From positions 1 to 18,840 of the forward strand of contig CAAEEO010000050.1 of NCBI GenBank assembly GCA_900754965.1: 18,840 bases of DNA, read 5' to 3'. The notes under the pieces are model-generated. The model worked only from the letters and a program-made list of their open reading frames with translations. It searched no databases and had not been told where the DNA came from. This DNA is from an uncultured Oscillospiraceae bacterium (GTDB lineage Bacteria; Bacillota; Clostridia; Oscillospirales; Oscillospiraceae). The translations under genes were made by a program, and so were the position numbers. Positions 15,546 through 18,840 of the stretch are shown in pieces (within the stretch, counting starts at the first letter, position 1; every line of letters starts with the position of its first letter).

Positions 15546-16208
15546 TTAACTGAGCAGGATCATCCAGCGGCCCAGCGTTCCGGTGGCCATGAGCACACCA
15601 ATCAGAACCAGGAATCCACCGCAGACCATGTTGATCACGCGATAATGCTGTTTGATCCAGTCAAATGCAGATTTTAAGTAATCGATGAGAATGGCACTGA
15701 GCAGGAAGGGAATCCCCAGTCCCAGGGAGTATGTCAGCAGCATCAGCATGCCTTCCACCACATGCCCTTGCTGTGAGGCAAGCATCAAGGCGGAGCCAAG
15801 GAAAGCGCCGACGCAGGGCGTCCATCCGATGGAGAAAATGATGCCAAAGAGCATAGCGGAAAAAAATCCCATGTGGTCAGTGTCCACGGTATGACGGCTC
15901 CCACGGAACAGTTCCAGTTTAAAAACGCCCAGAAAATTCAGTCCGAAAAAGATTACCACGGCGCCGCATACAATATTGACTGCTGTTTGGTATTCCTGTA
16001 GAAAACTGCCCAAGGTGCCGGCCAAAGCGCCCATGGCCACAAAAACGATGGTAAATCCGGAAACAAATCCCATAGCTGCCTTCAGAGTTTTTGAAAGACT
16101 GCGTTCTCCACCGCCGGCAAAGTAGGTCAGATAAATGGGGAGCATAGGCAGAAGACAGGGGGAGATGAAGGTGATGATGCCCTCCAGAAAGGAAATTACA
16201 TATTGCAT
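15546..16208 (-). CDS. ccdA: CcdA family transmembrane electron transporter
   Basis: 220 residues with six predicted membrane helices. The two redox cysteines sit in family motifs: ISPCLLPMLP (Cys18) and GWTPCVGAFLGS (Cys132). CcdA carries reducing equivalents from a cytosolic thioredoxin-like donor across the membrane to extracytoplasmic thiol proteins; here the adjacent TlpA-like protein is the natural acceptor. ATG 16208 is chosen because translation then starts at the first helix (MQYVISFLEG). It overlaps the end of the DUF6132 gene by 13 bases, with AAAGGGGTG upstream. A longer reading to 16250 adds a basic stretch without a ribosome site. Confidence 0.92.
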   Translation of the reverse strand: MQYVISFLEGIITFISPCLLPMLPIYLTYFAGGGERSLSKTLKAAMGFVSGFTIVFVAMGALAGTLGSFLQEYQTAVNIVCGAVVIFFGLNFLGVFKLELFRGSRHTVDTDHMGFFSAMLFGIIFSIGWTPCVGAFLGSALMLASQQGHVVEGMLMLLTYSLGLGIPFLLSAILIDYLKSAFDWIKQHYRVINMVCGGFLVLIGVLMATGTLGRWMILLS

Positions 16209-16408
16209 CCGCCGCTGCACCCCTTTCCGAATACGCCGGACAGCAGCCACCCGATCAGCCCCATATATAGCATGGAACTGATGGGGTTGGAAGTGATGAC
16301 ACAGCTGCCTGTGGCGCAGCCCACAAAATTATAATATGCCAGTCCGACCAGAGCACCGCCCAGCGTGAATAGTGCCGGTCGGAGCCATTTTTTCAAAGCT
16401 TTTTTCAT
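16196..16408 (-). CDS. DUF6132-like small membrane protein
   Basis: 70 residues with two membrane helices (~11-30 and ~42-60). The loop between them is GCATGSCVITSNP (Cys31, Cys36), the hallmark of the small DUF6132-type proteins. The C-terminus is GKGCSGGCNM, adding a second pair (Cys64, Cys68). Two closely spaced Cys pairs in a protein encoded between thioredoxin reductase and CcdA suggest a redox or metal-binding role; the function is undescribed as far as I know. ATG 16408 lies one base after the trxB stop, with CAGGAGGTC inside the trxB end. Confidence 0.82.
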   Translation of the reverse strand: MKKALKKWLRPALFTLGGALVGLAYYNFVGCATGSCVITSNPISSMLYMGLIGWLLSGVFGKGCSGGCNM

Positions 16409-16409
16409 T

Positions 16410-17339
16410 TTAAAGACCTCCTGTCAGATACTCTTCTGCCATGTGTACCGCAACAGCGCCGTCTGCCACGGCGGTGACTACCTGGCGGAGCGGTTTGGTG
16501 CGTACATCGCCCACGGCGTAAACACCGGGGAGGCTGGTTTTTGTACTCTCATCTGCCACGATGTACCCTTCGGCATCCAATTCCAGCTGCCCTTCGACCA
16601 GGGCAGTAGAGGGTTTCCGGCCTATACTGATGAACAGTCCCTCGCAGTCTACGGTGGTCTCTTCCCCAGTGACGACATCTTTCAGGCGCAAGCCGGAGAG
16701 TTTTTCGCCGTACAACAGTTCGCTGACGGCAGTGTTTCCGTGAAATTCCACATTCTCTGCGCTCATCAAAGGTGTGTGATAGATTTTTGTAGCGCGCAGG
16801 GTATCTCTGCGATGCACAAGAATCACTTTTTTCGCAATCCGGCTGAGAAGAAGTGCGTCTGCGGCTGCGGAATTGCCGCCGCCGACCACGGCCACGGTTT
16901 TGCCTTTGTAAAACATTCCGTCGCAGGCGGCACAGTATGCAACGCCTTTTCCACGCAGCTCCGCCTCGTGGGCAAGCCCCAGTTCGCGGGGAGCGGCTCC
17001 GATGGCAAGCACCACGGTTTTTCCATATAGTGTGCCGGAATCGGTTTCGATCACTTTCGGATCGGCAGACAGATCCATGTGTTTGACTTCCGTGTATTTT
17101 GTAATGGCGCCAAAACGCTCGGCCTGTTTCTGCATTTTTTCCGCCAGAGCATAGCCCTCGATACTGTCTTCAAAACCGGGATAGTTGTCGATCTGCTCTG
17201 TTAAAACCATTTGCCCACCGGGAGAAAATTTTTCCAAAACCAGGGGGTGCATCCCGGCGCGGGAGGCGTACAGTGCAGCGGTGTATCCGCCGGGGCCGCC
17301 GCCGACAATAATCATATCGTAAATATCGTGATGATTCAT
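16410..17339 (-). CDS. trxB: Thioredoxin-disulfide reductase
   Basis: A 309-residue cytosolic flavoprotein that passes electrons from NADPH through FAD to a redox CxxC. The FAD site GGGPGG is at 13-18, the active site YCAACDG has Cys136 and Cys139, the NADPH-binding GGGNSAA is at 153-159, HRRDTLRA at 176-183, and the C-terminal FAD motif VYAVGDVRTK near 273-282. The HRR...R block favours NADPH over ferredoxin as donor. AGGAGG stands 6 bases before the ATG. It is first in the operon trxB-DUF6132-ccdA-tlpA. There is no trxA here, so the cytosolic link to CcdA is a thioredoxin encoded elsewhere or an unusual direct transfer. Confidence 0.94.
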   Translation of the reverse strand: MNHHDIYDMIIVGGGPGGYTAALYASRAGMHPLVLEKFSPGGQMVLTEQIDNYPGFEDSIEGYALAEKMQKQAERFGAITKYTEVKHMDLSADPKVIETDSGTLYGKTVVLAIGAAPRELGLAHEAELRGKGVAYCAACDGMFYKGKTVAVVGGGNSAAADALLLSRIAKKVILVHRRDTLRATKIYHTPLMSAENVEFHGNTAVSELLYGEKLSGLRLKDVVTGEETTVDCEGLFISIGRKPSTALVEGQLELDAEGYIVADESTKTSLPGVYAVGDVRTKPLRQVVTAVADGAVAVHMAEEYLTGGL

Positions 17340-17384
17340 GAGAATCCTCCTGTATCATAGAAAATAAGTGTTTTGCTTAATGAT

Positions 17385-17425
17385 AGTATACCCGGTGACG
17401 GGGAAATTTTCCGTGATGAAATCAC
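17385..17425 (-). promoter_or_regulatory. trxB operon promoter with dyad operator
   Basis: Minus strand: -10 TATACT (complement of 17385-17390), a non-consensus -35 region CGGAAA (17408-17413), and next to it the dyad GTGAT-TTC-ATCAC (17413-17425). The same 17-base element, one base different, occurs at the same 22-bp distance from the -10 of the ferredoxin operon. A weak -35 with an adjoining dyad suggests activation by a dimeric regulator. Initiation near 17378 gives a leader of about 40 bases. Confidence 0.7.
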
Positions 17426-17460
17426 AGAAAGCGATGGGGTGACGCCCCATCGCTTTCTGT
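17424..17460 (-). terminator. Terminator-like hairpin after the ferredoxin operon
   Basis: A perfect 16-bp GC-rich stem (17424-17439 with 17445-17460, 5-base loop), right after the stop of the membrane Fe-S-like gene. On the minus strand it is followed by GATTTCATC, a poor T-run, so termination may be partial. Its far end touches the dyad of the trxB promoter. Confidence 0.75.
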
Positions 17461-17468
17461 ATTTGAAT

Positions 17469-18083
17469 TTAAGAACCGCAGGGGTCTGATACAGCTGTCT
17501 CTTCCTGAGGCAGACCGCCGTTTTTTGCTTTGCAAATCAGTTGAGTCATGGTTCCCATCGGACAATAAACACACCAGCTGCGGGGCTTGAACAGAACCAT
17601 GGTAATCAGTCCCAGTACCGTGGAAGTGAGCATCACGCTGTAAAAACCGAAGGCGAACTGTGCCACACCGGGGTGGAAAAAAGTGCCGTGGTATGCCCAG
17701 TGCCAGGGCAATTTAAAGGTCCAGAGCAGGGTCACAACCTGTTTCAGATCTTGAACTCCTGCAAAGACCAAATAGGTGTTCCAGAGCATAAGGAAGAACA
17801 TGGCGAAAAAGAACACCAGAAACCCGTAGCGAAAAGCCTTGCTTTTCATCCAGTTGGGGATATCTTTATTGCGGGAAAGTCCGAACCGTCCGCCCAACAG
17901 ACCGAATAGCTGGCCTCTGCCGCAGTAGCGATTACAATAGCCTTTTGTTCCCTGTGTCAGGGAAATGATCAGCGGAATGAAAAAACAGATCAGTCCCAGC
18001 CATGCAAAGAGAATATTCACGAATCCCAGAATCAGGTAAGTCAGGGAGAGAATCCAGAGATAGTCGTACCATTTCTTGTTCAT
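17469..18083 (-). CDS. Polytopic membrane protein with two Cys pairs (NapH/polyferredoxin-like 4Fe-4S binding family)
   Basis: 204 residues with about four membrane helices (near 9-42, 88-108, 141-165). Two conserved-looking motifs flank the core: YCNRYCGRGQLF (Cys50, Cys54) and WCVYCPMGT (Cys171, Cys174). The CxxxC and CxxCP patterns at membrane borders recall the NapH/CcoG/NosR group of membrane iron-sulfur electron carriers, though the classic soluble ferredoxin repeats are absent. These may be supplied by the upstream ferredoxin, whose stop overlaps this start by 4 bp (ATGA). A membrane redox relay between ferredoxin and an outer acceptor, or a quinol link, is the likely role; the partner is unknown. 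Confidence 0.78.
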   Translation of the reverse strand: MNKKWYDYLWILSLTYLILGFVNILFAWLGLICFFIPLIISLTQGTKGYCNRYCGRGQLFGLLGGRFGLSRNKDIPNWMKSKAFRYGFLVFFFAMFFLMLWNTYLVFAGVQDLKQVVTLLWTFKLPWHWAYHGTFFHPGVAQFAFGFYSVMLTSTVLGLITMVLFKPRSWCVYCPMGTMTQLICKAKNGGLPQEETAVSDPCGS

Positions 18084-18286
18084 ACATCCACCTCACAGAT
18101 CGTAATCACCGATGCAGGACACTCTTTGGCGCATTTCCCGCATCCAACACATTTTGTTGGATTGACTTGGGCTGCAATCCCTTTATAAATTTGGATTGCC
18201 TGCATGGGGCAGACTTTGACGCAGCACCCGCAAGCCACGCAGGAATTTTGATCTACACAGGCTTTTTTCCGTCTTTTAACTGTCAT
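18080..18286 (-). CDS. 2[4Fe-4S] ferredoxin
   Basis: A 68-residue bacterial-type ferredoxin with two complete cluster motifs: C16-x2-C19-x2-C22-x3-C26-P and C46-x2-C49-x2-C52-x3-C56-P. The N-terminus is basic (MTVKRRKK), with an extra Cys10 and Cys21. It carries low-potential electrons in the cytosol and is probably the soluble arm of the membrane protein encoded next, to which it is translationally coupled. CGGAGG precedes the ATG. It is the first gene of its operon, behind the promoter and dyad at 18316-18356. Confidence 0.92.
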   Translation of the reverse strand: MTVKRRKKACVDQNSCVACGCCVKVCPMQAIQIYKGIAAQVNPTKCVGCGKCAKECPASVITICEVDV

Positions 18287-18315
18287 ATCTAAACCTCCGG
18301 AAATGGAATGGCACC

Positions 18316-18356
18316 ATCATACTGCCATTGATAGGATTCTTCCGTGATGAGATCAC
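18316..18356 (-). promoter_or_regulatory. Ferredoxin operon promoter with the same dyad operator
   Basis: Minus strand: -10 TATGAT (complement of 18316-18321), poor -35 region CGGAAG (18339-18344), and adjoining dyad GTGAT-CTC-ATCAC (18344-18356). The spacing from dyad to -10 is 22 bp, the same as at trxB, and 16 of 17 bases of TTCCGTGATGARATCAC are identical. Initiation near 18309 gives a leader of about 23 bases. Confidence 0.7.
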
Positions 18357-18359
18357 CAA

Positions 18360-18512
18360 ATGATGAACTGTTCGTCCTGGCTGATTACATTGTTTCCGCC
18401 GGTGTTTGGCAGCGAGCTGTATGGCTTGCGTACACTGATCCTTCTCAGCATGACCATAGGCTCCGGACTGACGGGAGTGATTTTACATTTTTGCAGTCGG
18501 GGAGGGCGATAA
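18360..18512 (+). CDS. Possible 50-aa hydrophobic protein or gene remnant
   Basis: An open frame from a double ATG (MMNCSSWLIT) with one predicted membrane helix (~21-44) and a basic end (CSRGGR). Codon choice looks like that of neighbouring genes (CTG, ATC, GGC, ACC), and a strong bidirectional terminator follows 12 bases later. Against it: no Shine-Dalgarno site, no plus-strand promoter, and the minus-strand operator ends only 3 bases before the first ATG. It may be a real small protein, a decayed fragment, or chance. Confidence 0.3.
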   Translation: MMNCSSWLITLFPPVFGSELYGLRTLILLSMTIGSGLTGVILHFCSRGGR

Positions 18513-18524
18513 AGGATTCTTCAA

Positions 18525-18566
18525 AAGAACAAACCTCGTGGTTTTGAAACCACGAGGTTTGTTCTT
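18525..18566. terminator. Bidirectional terminator after obgE
   Basis: A 20-bp perfect inverted repeat (18525-18544 with 18547-18566), with A-rich left and T-rich right flanks. It follows the obgE stop on the minus strand by two bases and can also close any plus-strand transcript from 18360-18512. Confidence 0.9.
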
Positions 18567-18568
18567 GT

Positions 18569-18840
18569 TTAGTGCTGATATTCAAATTCCAGATTGCCCA
18601 GGCAGACGGTGTCGCCGTCTTTCACGCCAAGATCTTCCATCCGCTGGAAGATACCAGCCTCCCGCATCATGCGGTCAAAATGGATTCGGCTTTCGTAATC
18701 ACCGAAGTTGGTGCTGTCCACCAGGCGATCGATCCAGGCACCGTCCACAGTCCAGACATCTCCGTACTGATGAATGATGACATCATCAGCGGAGATCACA
18801 TTGGCTGCGGGGGGAACATAGTCCGGTTCAAAAGTAATCA
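18569..18840 (-). CDS. obgE: GTPase ObgE, C-terminal part (cut by the window end)
   Basis: The last ~90 codons of a minus-strand gene that continues beyond the window. The sequence shows the C-terminal OCT domain of Obg GTPases: WTVDGAWIDRLVDSTNFGDY, a middle FDRMMREAGI, and the ending GVKDGDTVCLGNLEFEY. Obg binds GTP and the 50S subunit and acts in ribosome assembly and growth control. Its GTPase and glycine-rich domains lie outside the window and cannot be judged. No internal start should be annotated here; the frame is open to the edge. Confidence 0.88.
   Translation of the reverse strand, partial: ITFEPDYVPPAANVISADDVIIHQYGDVWTVDGAWIDRLVDSTNFGDYESRIHFDRMMREAGIFQRMEDLGVKDGDTVCLGNLEFEYQH

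Noticed and set aside
17352..17375. TATGAT close to trxB as an alternative -10
   Set aside because: Transcription would begin almost at the ribosome site and no proper -35 is present; TATACT at 17385-17390 fits the shared architecture better.
1..18840. Mobile elements, CRISPR arrays, tRNA genes, phage or defence genes
   Set aside because: No transposase, integrase, direct-repeat array, tRNA-like cloverleaf or defence domain was seen; the window looks like core chromosome.

Overview
The window looks like a chromosomal segment of a spore-forming, mostly anaerobic Clostridia, probably in or near the Oscillospiraceae; this placement is inference. The support is a Gram-positive style of expression (strong Shine-Dalgarno sites, TTG and GTG starts, intrinsic terminators), a sporulation gene of the YunB family, a type A RNase P RNA, an Mn2+ riboswitch, and a clostridial sigma/anti-sigma pair. 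I see no insertion sequence, phage gene, integrase or CRISPR array, and base composition looks even throughout.

Left part (1-5665), all plus strand. A membrane-anchored metallophosphoesterase (TTG start at 132, not the first ATG) ends in a terminator. Next comes a complete regulatory leader: a TTGACA/TATGAT promoter, a yybP-ykoY Mn2+ riboswitch and its overlapping terminator. It controls a P2-type cation ATPase that is therefore probably an Mn2+ exporter. A TTG-started sigma-70 family factor overlaps a single-pass membrane protein, its likely anti-sigma factor, by 4 bp.

Middle (5627-14940). The RNase P RNA gene rnpB lies on the minus strand. It shares a bidirectional terminator with the anti-sigma gene and has a promoter placed back to back with that of murD. 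From murD rightwards a tightly packed plus-strand series follows: murD, two different M42 metallopeptidases, a PLP enzyme of the methionine gamma-lyase (aluminium resistance) family, yunB, ligA, and a DUF2156 GNAT-like protein. A small acidic membrane protein (85 aa) with a leader hairpin closes the series at a convergent terminator.

Right part (14949-18286), all minus strand. Two adjacent operons form a thiol/electron-transfer module. The first encodes a 2[4Fe-4S] ferredoxin and a polytopic membrane protein with two cysteine pairs. The second encodes thioredoxin reductase, a DUF6132 protein, CcdA and a membrane-anchored TlpA-like thioredoxin. Both promoters carry the same 17-base element, TTCCGTGATGARATCAC (plus-strand reading), with a GTGAT-N3-ATCAC dyad. 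It lies exactly 22 bp from each -10 box and next to a poor -35. This points to one unidentified regulator controlling both operons and is the most interesting observation here. The window ends in the 3' part of obgE (minus strand).
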